Virus record (IMG/VR): IMGVR_UViG_3300010430_004805
Span: 1 to 39,884 of that record
DNA: 39,884 bases
Strand: one strand, 5' to 3'
From: a virus
The position numbers and the translations under genes were made by a program. The notes under the pieces were generated by a model that worked only from the letters and a program-made list of their open reading frames with translations, had not been told where the DNA came from and searched no databases. This document shows, piece after piece, positions 7,116 through 14,481 of this stretch (positions within the stretch are counted from its first letter, which is position 1; the number at the start of each line of letters is the position of its first letter).

Positions 7116-7612
7116 ACAACGCCCAACGCCTGCACCTGGCGGATGCGCGCTGCAAGCGGATTGCCGCGATCGTGGCCGGCGAGTTCGGTTGTCCCGTCGT
7201 CGACATCTACTCACGGGCCAGGGCATCCGCCGATGCCCGGCACGTGGCGATGTGGCTGGCTCGCGAACTGACGGGATGTACGCAACCCGATATCGCAAAG
7301 CTGTTCGGAGGGTTCGACTTGTCGACCGTCCAAAGCGCAATCCAGAGCGTGGGGCGTCGGCGTCAGAGCGATCGCCAGTATGCCGCGCGAACCACCGCGA
7401 TCCTGGATAAGGCCCGCCCTGAAATCGAGAGGATGAACGCCGCCGAATTCGAGATCGGCTCGGTCAAGGAAGCGTGCGCCATCGTCGACGCCGGCCTGGC
7501 GGAAATCGGCAAGGCCTTCGAGATCCGGGCGCACACGATGGCGAGAAAGAATCCGGCAGGATTTCTGGCTCTGATGTCCGAATTCACCGAACGCTTGGGA
7601 GAGACGTCATGA
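7112..7612 (+). CDS. DnaA domain IV-like DNA-binding protein
   Basis: A 166-residue protein whose residues ~18-85 resemble DnaA domain IV: VVDIYSRARASADARHVAMW, LARELTGCTQPDIAKLFGGF, DLSTVQSAIQSV. In DnaA this is the DnaA-box-binding HTH with the signature G-G-R-D-H-T-T-V; here it is GGFDLSTV (66-73), so the His is replaced by Leu. The AAA+ and domain I parts of DnaA are missing. The C-terminal half (90-166) is unrelated and helical. It follows the transposition genes A and B, so it could bind host DnaA boxes or recruit replication factors, or act as a plain HTH regulator. The domain call is firm; the role is inference. Confidence 0.8.
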   Translation: MNNAQRLHLADARCKRIAAIVAGEFGCPVVDIYSRARASADARHVAMWLARELTGCTQPDIAKLFGGFDLSTVQSAIQSVGRRRQSDRQYAARTTAILDKARPEIERMNAAEFEIGSVKEACAIVDAGLAEIGKAFEIRAHTMARKNPAGFLALMSEFTERLGETS

Positions 7613-7731
7613 GGCATCGCCGTCCGCCGCTGCTGCTGCAGCTTGCCCGCTGGTGGTGGAACACCTGGATCAAGCCGCTTTGGGACAACCGTATCAAGCC
7701 GCTTTTGGAGGGACTGCACGATGCCGCGTAA
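7609..7731 (+). CDS. Very small hypothetical peptide (40 aa)
   Basis: Starts at an ATGA overlap with the previous gene and overlaps the next start by 11 bp. The peptide has a basic N-terminus and a Trp-rich patch (LARWWWNTWIKPLWDNRIK), suggesting an amphipathic or membrane-associated helix. WIKPLWDN and RIKPLLEG look like a short internal repeat. There is no known family. It is supported mainly by its perfect fit between coupled genes. Confidence 0.5.
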   Translation: MRHRRPPLLLQLARWWWNTWIKPLWDNRIKPLLEGLHDAA

Positions 7732-8266
7732 GAAGAAGGAAGATCCGCCCGCCCTGACTGAGATCGAGGCGCTGTGCAAGGCGCATTCGGGCAAGGTTCT
7801 GAGTCTTGCCATGCTGACGCTGAAGGTCCGCACCGCCATGCGGAACGTCCTGGCGAAGAGCGCGGAAGATCTGCGTAAGATGGCCGACGAGGTCGCCCAA
7901 TCGGAACAGGCGATCGCAGCCGCGGTCGACGGCAACCGCGCCGCCTTCAAGTCGCCAAAGACCCGCGTCCTGCACGGCGTCAAGGTCGGACTGCGAACCA
8001 ACCAGGGATCGATCGACTTCGATTGTGACGAAGACGTCATGATCTCTCGCCTGCGCGGAATGTTCGATGAGGAGCGGATCGCCGACTTTGTGGACGTGAA
8101 AGAGACGGTCAAGAAGACCGCGCTGCGGGATCTGTCCCCGGACGAGCGCAAGACCTTGGGCGTCTCTCTGGCAAACAATCTCGACAAGGTCGTGGTCGCG
8201 CTCGACAAAGGCGACCCGGCGAAGATTGCCGAGGCGCTGCTCGCTTTCCAGGGGATCGAGAAATGA
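7721..8266 (+). CDS. Gam-like DNA end-protection protein (tentative)
   Basis: A 181-residue protein starting MPRKKKEDPP. An N-terminal helical stretch to about residue 70 leads into KTRVLHGVKVGLRTNQGS and a segment with DEERIADFVDVKETVKKTAL. This layout (long helix, short beta hairpin, conserved K-E-T-V-x-K helix) resembles Mu Gam, which binds double-strand ends and blocks RecBCD. The early position after A/B also fits Mu gam. The match is by pattern only, and I could not confirm the family. Confidence 0.6.
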   Translation: MPRKKKEDPPALTEIEALCKAHSGKVLSLAMLTLKVRTAMRNVLAKSAEDLRKMADEVAQSEQAIAAAVDGNRAAFKSPKTRVLHGVKVGLRTNQGSIDFDCDEDVMISRLRGMFDEERIADFVDVKETVKKTALRDLSPDERKTLGVSLANNLDKVVVALDKGDPAKIAEALLAFQGIEK

Positions 8267-8646
8267 CCCGCGCCCGTCTGCCCAACCGCCGGCCGTCGAT
8301 GACCGAGACCTTCAGCTTTGTCGACACCAACGGCAACGCGAAGGAATACACGGTCACCATCGGCTTCGATCCCGAAACCGGCCGCGCGGCCGAGATATTC
8401 CTGAACGGCGCCAAAGAAGGCAGCCAGATGGAACACATCCTGGCCGACGCCGCGGTGCTGGTCTCCATCGCACTGCAGAGCGGCAACACGCTGCAGGCCC
8501 TTTCCAAGTCCCTGGCCCGTCTGCCGGCCGTCTCACCGACGCCTTCGGAACTGGATGACGCGCCAAAGGCACGCCTGCCGGCGACGGTCATCGGCGCCGC
8601 CCTGGATGCCGTCAAGCATGTGGAGGACTGGGCCTTCGCGGCCTGA
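8263..8646 (+). CDS. TSCPD-domain-like small protein
   Basis: A 127-residue protein, starting at an ATGA overlap; ATG 8299 is an alternative. Residues ~15-90 match the TSCPD domain otherwise found at the C-terminus of vitamin B12-dependent ribonucleotide reductases: GRAAEIFLNGAKEGSQMEHI and VSIALQSGNTLQALSKSLAR. No reductase catalytic domain is encoded nearby, so this is a stand-alone domain. It might bind nucleic acid or modulate host reductase, but this is unproven. Confidence 0.7.
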   Translation: MTRARLPNRRPSMTETFSFVDTNGNAKEYTVTIGFDPETGRAAEIFLNGAKEGSQMEHILADAAVLVSIALQSGNTLQALSKSLARLPAVSPTPSELDDAPKARLPATVIGAALDAVKHVEDWAFAA

Positions 8647-8653
8647 GACAATC

Positions 8654-8866
8654 ATGAGCGAGCGACCGGAAGATATCCTGGAAGACCTGGCCCTGGCGTC
8701 GGCCCAGTTTCTGGCGACCCATTCGATTGAGGCGCGCCGCGCCCTACGCCGGCAGATCGACCGCTTCAACGAATACAAGGCGCAGCGCAATCTGATCGCC
8801 GCCGCCAACCGTGCCGACCAGGCGCGGGCCGAACAGCCGGGCTACCGGCGCGATCTGGAGGGCTGA
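8654..8866 (+). CDS. Small hypothetical protein
   Basis: A 70-residue helical, charged protein (MSERPEDILEDLALAS, RRALRRQIDRFNEYKAQR). It begins 7 bp after the TSCPD-like gene and ends just before the methyltransferase. No family is recognised. The start is the ATG following the upstream stop; the longer in-frame extension only shadows the previous gene. Confidence 0.6.
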   Translation: MSERPEDILEDLALASAQFLATHSIEARRALRRQIDRFNEYKAQRNLIAAANRADQARAEQPGYRRDLEG

Positions 8867-8869
8867 CCC

Positions 8870-9529
8870 ATGTCGATTCCGAACTGGTACTGGCGAGACC
8901 TGAAGCCGCTGCACTACCGGACGATCCTGATCGACCCGCCTTGGAAATACGAGACGCGGTCGGACGCCGGCCAAGGCCGCAGCGCCGGCCGCCACTACAA
9001 GACTATGACTTTCGACGAGCTGGCCGCGCTGCCCGTTGCGGATCTCGCGATGCCCGATGCGTTGGTTGCGATCTGGGTTACCGACACGCATCTCGTGCAA
9101 GGCATCGAGTTGATGAAGGCATGGGGTATCGAGTACTCGACGATTGGTTTCGTCTGGCTGAAGACCAACCAGAAAACCGACCCAGAGCGATTGAATCGTG
9201 TCGCGGAACAGCTTCAGCTGTTAGAGATCGAGGCCGCGATGGAAACCCTGTTCTTCATGGGCATGGGGCACTGGACGCGCGCCAATCCGGAGATCTGCCT
9301 GCTCGGCAAGTTCGGCGATCCGTCCCGCCTCAAATCCGCCACCAATGTCCGGTCCATCATCGTCGAGCCGCTGCGCGAACACAGCCGCAAGCCCGACGCC
9401 ATCTATACCCGCCTCCGCCGGCTTCATCCAGGCCCCGGCGCCGATCTGTTCGGCCGCCTTCAGGGAGACGACTATTGGGACGTCTTCGGCGACCAGGCGG
9501 GCCTGTTCGGAGAACGGCCCCATGACTGA
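8870..9529 (+). CDS. MT-A70 family DNA adenine-N6 methyltransferase
   Basis: A 219-residue protein with the MT-A70 signature DPPW at 22-25 (TILIDPPWKYETR). The SAM-binding and core motifs are IWVTDTHL (about 68-75), GFVWLKTN and the conserved EICLLGKFGDP. The C-terminal segment has EPLREHSRKPDAIYTRLRRL, the usual H-S-x-K-P-D motif. It would transfer methyl groups from S-adenosylmethionine to adenine N6 in DNA. There is no restriction enzyme beside it, so self-protection or epigenetic control, as with Mu mom in another chemistry, is the likely benefit. Confidence 0.92.
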   Translation: MSIPNWYWRDLKPLHYRTILIDPPWKYETRSDAGQGRSAGRHYKTMTFDELAALPVADLAMPDALVAIWVTDTHLVQGIELMKAWGIEYSTIGFVWLKTNQKTDPERLNRVAEQLQLLEIEAAMETLFFMGMGHWTRANPEICLLGKFGDPSRLKSATNVRSIIVEPLREHSRKPDAIYTRLRRLHPGPGADLFGRLQGDDYWDVFGDQAGLFGERPHD

Positions 9530-9809
9530 CCATGCCAAGGGCGATTGCCTGCATTGCCGCATCCGGGAAATGGTCCTCGAACGGTTCAACGGGATAGACC
9601 AATCCAATCAAATTGCTTGCGACGCCGCGTTCAACGAGACGATCTGCCAGGTCGCCGAGGCGGTCGTTGCGCTGCTTTCCGATGTGCCGGCAGAATCCCG
9701 CGAAGCATGGCTGGCGCAGTTTGCCGGCGCGATGGAAAACGCCTGGAGCCATTACATTGCCGGGACGCTGCAGATCCGGACCGTCACCACGCCGAGGAGG
9801 CTGCACTGA
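9522..9809 (+). CDS. Hypothetical protein with CxxC
   Basis: A 95-residue protein starting at an ATG within the end of the methyltransferase gene (8-bp overlap). The N-terminus has DCLHCR, a possible metal or redox pair, and the rest is helical (FNETICQVAEAVVALL, EAWLAQFAGAMENAW). I do not recognise it. The stop overlaps the GemA start (TGATG). Confidence 0.6.
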   Translation: MTDHAKGDCLHCRIREMVLERFNGIDQSNQIACDAAFNETICQVAEAVVALLSDVPAESREAWLAQFAGAMENAWSHYIAGTLQIRTVTTPRRLH

Positions 9810-10522
9810 TGGCCGCGCCCACATCGAAAAAGTCATCGCTCTCCCTTCGCCGCCGCCAGCTCTACGGCAAGATCGAGATCGCGAAGAAGGATCTCGGCCT
9901 GGACGAAGACACCTATCGCGACATGCTGGAGGAGAAGTTCGGCGTCCGGTCCCGAACCGATCTCCGCGACGGTCAGCTCGTGCAGCTGGTCGAGGATTTC
10001 AAGAGTCTGGGCTGGAGGCCGAAACCGTCGAAGCGACGGCAACGCCGGGACCATGGAAGGCCCCTGGCGGACGATCCGCAGGCGAAGAAGGCCCGCGCAT
10101 TGTGGCTGTCGCTCTATTGGCTCGGCATCGTGCGGGACAAACGCGAGGCAGCGCTGGCCGGTTACGTCAAACGCATGGCCGGCGTCGATGCCCTGCAGTT
10201 CGTGACGAATTGGGAGCCGATCATCGAAGGGCTAAAGGCCTGGGCCACGCGCGAAGGTGGCCCGACATGGGAAGGGTATCCCGTCGCCCCCCGCGGCCGC
10301 TACTACAATGACCGCGCCGAAGTTGCCGAAGCGCAATGGGCGCTGCTGTTCAAGTTGGGCGAGATCTCGATCTCCAATCCAGCCGCGCTTGCCAACTACG
10401 CGATGACGGTGTGCCGGGTAAGCCGGCATCAGGCCATCACGGATTTCACAGACGATCAGCTCGACCTCGTGATCCAGACGCTCGGCCGGAAGGTCCGCAA
10501 AGCAAAAGGGATGCAGGTATGA
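9809..10522 (+). CDS. gemA: GemA regulatory protein (DUF1018, Mu gp16-like)
   Basis: A 237-residue protein, longer than Mu GemA. Residues ~14-68 carry the family pattern: QLYGKIEIAKKDLGLDEDTY, DMLEEKFGVRSRTDL and LVQLVEDFKSLGW. The C-terminal half has KARALWLSLYWLGIVRD and MTVCRVSRHQAITDFTDDQL, also typical. In Mu, GemA affects DNA topology and host gene expression. It overlaps the following gene by ATGA and belongs to the middle of the early operon. Confidence 0.88.
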   Translation: MAAPTSKKSSLSLRRRQLYGKIEIAKKDLGLDEDTYRDMLEEKFGVRSRTDLRDGQLVQLVEDFKSLGWRPKPSKRRQRRDHGRPLADDPQAKKARALWLSLYWLGIVRDKREAALAGYVKRMAGVDALQFVTNWEPIIEGLKAWATREGGPTWEGYPVAPRGRYYNDRAEVAEAQWALLFKLGEISISNPAALANYAMTVCRVSRHQAITDFTDDQLDLVIQTLGRKVRKAKGMQV

Positions 10523-10797
10523 CGCGCTTCGCCCGCAACCAATGCCATCGCCATGCGCTGCGCCGGATCGTCGAGCGCGAGCTGGATCTCGGCATCGAGG
10601 ACATCCTGGAGATCGAGAACACGATCCGGAAATGCCGCGGCATCATCGTCCGCCCATTGGAAAGCCGCTATCGCCTCGGCATCCATCACCGCTGCGCTTC
10701 CTACGCCGTCGTCTATGACAGCGATGTCGATGCTCTTGTTTCAATTTGGGAAGGTATCACCCGCTGCAGTTTCGACCGAGAGGAGATCGACCTATGA
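10519..10797 (+). CDS. Hypothetical protein after GemA
   Basis: A 92-residue protein coupled to GemA (ATGA) and to the next gene (ATGA). The N-terminus is basic (MTRFARNQCHRHALRRIVER); the C-terminal half looks beta-rich (RYRLGIHHRCASYAVVYD, ALVSIWEGITRC). No family is recognised. Confidence 0.65.
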   Translation: MTRFARNQCHRHALRRIVERELDLGIEDILEIENTIRKCRGIIVRPLESRYRLGIHHRCASYAVVYDSDVDALVSIWEGITRCSFDREEIDL

Positions 10798-11624
10798 GCC
10801 AGTTCAATCCCGAAGAGGGAAAGCCTGTACTTGCCTGGATCAGTCCTGAAGCCTGTGTTTCCGACCACCGCTATCAGCGCGTGATCAGTGGCGTTCGCCG
10901 TTCCCAAGGTGTCATTGACAAGATCCTGAAGGATTTTTCCTGGTCGAAGTTCGGTGCGGTCGCCGTGGCGGATAACGGTGATGGCAGCTATTGCGTCATT
11001 GACGGTCAACACAGGGTCGCAGCGGCAAAGGCGCATCCGGCCGTGGCGGAGATCCCAGCCCTGGTTATTGAAGCCGAGACCTTGGCGGAGCAAGCTGGCG
11101 CGTTCTTGGCAGTGAACAGAGACCGCGTCCGCACGAACCCGCTTCAGGAGTTCCACGCCCGTGTCGCTGCGAAGGAACCCGAAGCTGTCGAGATACGGGA
11201 TATCTGCGCGCGAGCGGATGTGAAGATTGCCCGTTCGGCAAAGATATCGGACACGCTGGAACCGAATGAAACGATGGCGATCAAGGCGATTGCCATCGCT
11301 GCCAAACGGTATGGGGCAGGGCCGACGGAAAACGCTCTGAAGGCGATACGGGCGGCCTATCCGAATTTTGCCGGGGAGCTTAGAGCCGCGACCATCAAGG
11401 CGCTGGCGGAGGTCTATTACATCTACGGCGGCCAGGTCCGCATCGATCGCATGGCTGAGGTTCTGCTGTCTAAGTCCGCAGTCGATCGCGAGGACGCTGC
11501 CCGCGTCTTCAAGAACCACACTGGTGGCTCGACGCAGAAGGCGCTGCGCGAGGTTCTCGTACTTGACTACAACCGCCTTCGCGGCGGTCCAAAGCTGGAA
11601 GATCCAGCCAAAAAGAAGGGCTGA
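10794..11624 (+). CDS. ParB/Srx-fold protein (DUF6551-like)
   Basis: A 276-residue protein starting at an ATGA overlap. The ParB-like box is YCVIDGQHRVAAAKAHP (about 66-82), followed by FLAVNRDRVRTNPLQEF, typical of DUF6551. The C-terminal half is helical and may bind DNA (VLLSKSAVDREDAARVFKNH, STQKALREVL). It is unrelated at sequence level to the other ParB-like protein at 2746 except for the fold. Proteins of this type may bind or hydrolyse nucleotides (CTP in ParB); the role in the phage is unknown. Confidence 0.78.
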   Translation: MSQFNPEEGKPVLAWISPEACVSDHRYQRVISGVRRSQGVIDKILKDFSWSKFGAVAVADNGDGSYCVIDGQHRVAAAKAHPAVAEIPALVIEAETLAEQAGAFLAVNRDRVRTNPLQEFHARVAAKEPEAVEIRDICARADVKIARSAKISDTLEPNETMAIKAIAIAAKRYGAGPTENALKAIRAAYPNFAGELRAATIKALAEVYYIYGGQVRIDRMAEVLLSKSAVDREDAARVFKNHTGGSTQKALREVLVLDYNRLRGGPKLEDPAKKKG

Positions 11625-11664
11625 AGGCCCGGTCACCCAACCCAAAAAACCAAGGATAAAACTG

Positions 11665-12144
11665 ATGCCAAGAGACGATGACAACATGGAACTGAAGACG
11701 ATCATTCCCGCCGGCCGCCCCGGCATAGCAAACCCGATCGACGTGCATGTCGGTAACCGCATGCGGATGCGCCGGATCATGCTGGGCATGAGCCAGCAAA
11801 CCCTCGCAGCGCATGTGGGCCTGACCTTCCAGCAGGTCCAGAAATACGAGCGGGGGACGAACCGCATGGGGGCGTCCCGCCTGTGGGATATGTCGAACGT
11901 CCTGGACGTGCCCATCACCTTCTTCTTCGAGGACATGCCCGAAGCGATCGCCAGCAACAGCCCGCGTCTGCGCGCCGGCGTCTGCGACACGACGCCGCCG
12001 GAGATCGAGTTTGAGTCCGATCCGATGGCCAAGCGGGAAACCCTCGAACTGGCCCGCGCCTACTACAAGATCCGCGACCCCAAAGTGCGGAAACAGGTCT
12101 TCGAATTGGTGAAGGCCCAGGCAAAGAGTTACGGCAATGGCTGA
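11665..12144 (+). CDS. XRE-family transcriptional regulator
   Basis: A 159-residue protein; ATG 11665 follows AAGGA. Residues 25-85 are a typical XRE HTH: VGNRMRMRRIMLGMSQQTLA, HVGLTFQQVQKYERGTNRMG, SRLWDMSNVLDVPITFFFED. The C-terminal helix (ETLELARAYYKIRDPKVRKQ, VFELVKAQ) resembles that of alphaproteobacterial XRE regulators of this size. It differs from the lysogeny repressor at 1813 and lies within the rightward operon, so it probably tunes early or middle gene expression. It overlaps the next start. Confidence 0.88.
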   Translation: MPRDDDNMELKTIIPAGRPGIANPIDVHVGNRMRMRRIMLGMSQQTLAAHVGLTFQQVQKYERGTNRMGASRLWDMSNVLDVPITFFFEDMPEAIASNSPRLRAGVCDTTPPEIEFESDPMAKRETLELARAYYKIRDPKVRKQVFELVKAQAKSYGNG

Positions 12145-13198
12145 CCGCACCAAGATCGAATGGACGGACGCGACCTGGAACATCGTTACGGGTTGCTCCG
12201 TCGTTTCGCCCGGATGCACCAACTGTTATGCGATGAGGCTGGCAGGCGGTCGCTTGAAAGGCCACCCGAGCCGGAAGGGGCTGACCGCCCCTTCCAAGGC
12301 CGGGCCGGTCTGGAACGGACAGGTTCGGTTCAACGGACAATGGCTGACCCAACCACTTCACTGGAAACGGCCTAGACGGATATTCGTCGCCGCTCATGGG
12401 GACCTTTTCCATCCTGCCGTTGCGGTGGGCACCCTGGACAACATCTTCACGATGATGGCTCGCGCCCCCCAGCATTCGTTCCAAATCCTGACCAAACGGC
12501 CGAATAGGATGTGCCACTACGTCACGGACCTCGGAACCCGCCGCTATGATTTCGGAACAGTGAACGAGATCAGCTACTGCGATTGGCCTTTGAAGAATGT
12601 CTGGCTGGGGACGAGCGTCGAAGACCAGGCTCGCGCGGTCGAGCGCATCCCGTATCTGCTGCGCACGCCGGCGGCCGTCCGGTTTATCAGCGCGGAGCCG
12701 CTGCTTGGCGAGCTGTATCTTCGGAACGTCAATTACGCCCCCTCAAACCGTGGCTTCATGGACAGCCTGACGGGTCAAACAGAACACGTTGAAGTTCAAG
12801 GAAAGCCCCATGCCGCTGCGCCGTTGCCGGCCCTCGACTGGGTCATCGCCGGCGGCGAGAGCGGGCCAGGCGCTCGGCCGTGCCATCCCGACTGGGTCCG
12901 GGATCTTCGCGACCAATGTGCCGGCGCGAGCGTGCCGTTCCACTTTAAACAATGGGGAGACTGGCTGCCATGGGAGCCAGAACGCGGACCGTGCTGGATC
13001 AGTCAGAACGGCCGCAGCGAAGATCACCACGTCTTATTCCCGGCCGAAATGGATGACGATCCTACCTGGGACGACGGCCTTGCCTACATCGCGGATGGCG
13101 AACGCCATGCCGCGTTCCAGCTTGTCGGAAAGAAGGCAGCGGGCCGGAAGCTGGACGGCGTGACGCACGACGGATTCCCGGAGGTGAGCCATGCCTGA
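12137..13198 (+). CDS. DUF5131 (phage Gp37/Gp68 family) protein, Cys-cluster enzyme
   Basis: A 353-residue protein matching the DUF5131 family: KIEWTDATWNIVTGCSVVSP and GCTNCYAMRLAGG give C20, C27 and C30 (C-x6-C-x2-C), a likely iron-sulfur or radical-SAM-like ligand set. Later family motifs are FQILTKRPNRM, NVWLGTSVEDQ, RFISAEPLLG, DWVIAGGESGPGARP and PFHFKQWG. Length is above many relatives because of insertions near 220-240 and 300-340. Function is unknown; the Cys pattern suggests a radical or Fe-S enzyme acting on nucleic acid or nucleotide. It overlaps the DUF4326 gene by 8 bp. Confidence 0.88.
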   Translation: MADRTKIEWTDATWNIVTGCSVVSPGCTNCYAMRLAGGRLKGHPSRKGLTAPSKAGPVWNGQVRFNGQWLTQPLHWKRPRRIFVAAHGDLFHPAVAVGTLDNIFTMMARAPQHSFQILTKRPNRMCHYVTDLGTRRYDFGTVNEISYCDWPLKNVWLGTSVEDQARAVERIPYLLRTPAAVRFISAEPLLGELYLRNVNYAPSNRGFMDSLTGQTEHVEVQGKPHAAAPLPALDWVIAGGESGPGARPCHPDWVRDLRDQCAGASVPFHFKQWGDWLPWEPERGPCWISQNGRSEDHHVLFPAEMDDDPTWDDGLAYIADGERHAAFQLVGKKAAGRKLDGVTHDGFPEVSHA

Positions 13199-13526
13199 AC
13201 GCATCCAGCTGCGCCGGACGCCCGGATGGCGGAAGCCCGAAGGAACGGTTGTCTGTGCCCGACCGAGCAAGTGGGGAAACCCGTTCAAGGTTGGGTCGAA
13301 AGTCTGCTCCAAGGCCAGCGGCGTTTATCGTGAAGAGCCGATCGAGACGGCCGCGGACGCGGTCGAGCGGTTCAGGGACATGCTTGAGATCGATGGCCGC
13401 AACTATCCACCAACAGAGGAAATCATCCGCGAGCTGCGCGGCAAGGATTTGGCGTGCTGGTGCCTGCCGGACGAACCTTGTCACGTCGACGTGTTGCTCG
13501 AAGTCGCGAATGAGGAGCGGGAATAG
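13191..13526 (+). CDS. DUF4326 domain protein
   Basis: A 111-residue protein spanning the whole DUF4326 domain: RIQLRRTPGWRKPEGTVVCA and RPSKWGNPF at the N-terminus, LRGKDLACWCLPDEPCHVDV at the C-terminus. The C-W-C...P-C-H cluster may bind metal. The enzymatic role is not known to me. It overlaps DUF5131, so the two may act in one pathway. Confidence 0.88.
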   Translation: MPERIQLRRTPGWRKPEGTVVCARPSKWGNPFKVGSKVCSKASGVYREEPIETAADAVERFRDMLEIDGRNYPPTEEIIRELRGKDLACWCLPDEPCHVDVLLEVANEERE

Positions 13527-13528
13527 TC

Positions 13529-13933
13529 TTGACGCACCTTACCGGCATCCTGGCAGAGATCGAGGCGGCGACCGACAGGCGCACGGCCGAGAAGCTTGCC
13601 ATCCGCTTCGGCGGGCAGCGCATCAAGCTGCCGGCGCGGCCGAGGGAGACGTCGCCGCTGGCGAAATGCGTCGGCCTGGATGCCGCCACGGCCATCGTCG
13701 ACGCGATCGGCCATGGCGAGGTGCAGATCCCGATGGCGCATCTGCGCGGCACCGGCGCCCGCCGTTGCGCCGTCGCCAGGCTGATCCAGGAAGGAAAATC
13801 CGTCGCTTCCGCCGCCCAGATCGCCGATGTGCACGAGCGGACGGCATGGCGGATCAAGAGCCGCATGGCTGACGAGGGCTTGCCCTTGTTCGACAGGGTC
13901 ATTGACTCCGGCACTGATTCCGGCGAGTTGTGA
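13529..13933 (+). CDS. mor: Mor-like transcription activator
   Basis: A 134-residue protein from TTG 13529, preceded by GAGGAGCGGG. It carries two copies of the Mor/C dimerisation motif: FGGQRIKLP (27-35) and GHGEVQIPMA (61-70), compared with GGGQVYIPRG in Mu Mor. A C-terminal HTH follows (SVASAAQIADVHERTAWRIK, 91-110). In Mu, Mor activates the middle promoter and its relative C the late promoters by contacting sigma70 RNA polymerase. No second Mor/C gene is seen in the window, so this one may run both roles. It is the last gene before the terminators and the late units. Confidence 0.8.
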   Translation: MTHLTGILAEIEAATDRRTAEKLAIRFGGQRIKLPARPRETSPLAKCVGLDAATAIVDAIGHGEVQIPMAHLRGTGARRCAVARLIQEGKSVASAAQIADVHERTAWRIKSRMADEGLPLFDRVIDSGTDSGEL

Positions 13934-13959
13934 CGCCATTCGCATCGACGAAAACCGCC

Positions 13960-13990
13960 GCCCCTGACATCTGTCAGGGGCGTTTTCTTT
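13960..13990 (+). terminator. Terminator and palindrome after the Mor-like gene
   Basis: Arms GCCCCTGACA (13960-13969) and TGTCAGGGGC (13972-13981) pair perfectly and are followed by GTTTTCTTT. This fits a factor-independent terminator for the early/middle operon. A near-identical palindrome recurs at 21543, where no T-run follows, so the element may also have a protein-binding role. Confidence 0.75.
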
Positions 13991-14034
13991 GCCCGCCCGC
14001 CATACCGTCACCGTGTCGTATTGGCAAAACACTC

Positions 14035-14062
14035 GGCGGCTGAGTTTGCCGCCTTCTTCTTT
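14035..14062 (+). terminator. Second hairpin with T-rich tail before the lysis genes
   Basis: GGCGGC (14035-14040), loop TGAGTTT and GCCGCC (14048-14053) are followed by TTCTTCTTT. It looks like a terminator 10 bases before the endolysin start, so it could attenuate that operon unless transcription is antiterminated or starts just downstream. Confidence 0.5.
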
Positions 14063-14072
14063 GGGGCGGTTC

Positions 14073-14471
14073 ATGCATTTCCCGAAAACTGTCTGGAACC
14101 CGGACGACACGCCGAACTTCACGACCGACGAAATGGCGTGCCGGTGCGGTCAGTGCGGCGGGTTGGCCGACATGGACGGGAATTTCATGGCGGTGCTTCA
14201 GGCGCTGCGGAAGATTCTCGACCGCCCGTTGACCGTCACCAGCGGTTATCGCTGCCCCCGTCATCCGGACGAAATCGGCAAGCGCAATCCGGGCTCTCAT
14301 GCGCAGGGCCGAGCCGCCGACATTCAGGCGGACAGCGCCCTCAAATTCGAAATCATCAAGCATGCACCGTTCCTCGGCTTCGTGGGGATCGGGCCTGCCA
14401 AGACGTTCATTCATCTCGATACGGGTCATGCCTTCGCGCATCGGCCTGCCGTCTTCACCTACGACGAGTGA
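14073..14471 (+). CDS. Peptidase M15-type endolysin (D-Ala-D-Ala carboxypeptidase fold)
   Basis: A 132-residue protein; ATG 14073 is chosen because GGGGCGG precedes it and the upstream extension has no family match. The zinc site of M15 peptidases is visible: SGYRCPRHP, then SHAQGRAADI (H76, D83) and FIHLDTG (H114, D116). C23/C25/C28 (MACRCGQCGG) sit in the N-terminal region. It would cleave peptide cross-links in peptidoglycan at lysis. No signal peptide is present, so release depends on a holin such as the next gene. Confidence 0.88.
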   Translation: MHFPKTVWNPDDTPNFTTDEMACRCGQCGGLADMDGNFMAVLQALRKILDRPLTVTSGYRCPRHPDEIGKRNPGSHAQGRAADIQADSALKFEIIKHAPFLGFVGIGPAKTFIHLDTGHAFAHRPAVFTYDE

Positions 14472-14481
14472 GGTAAGAACC

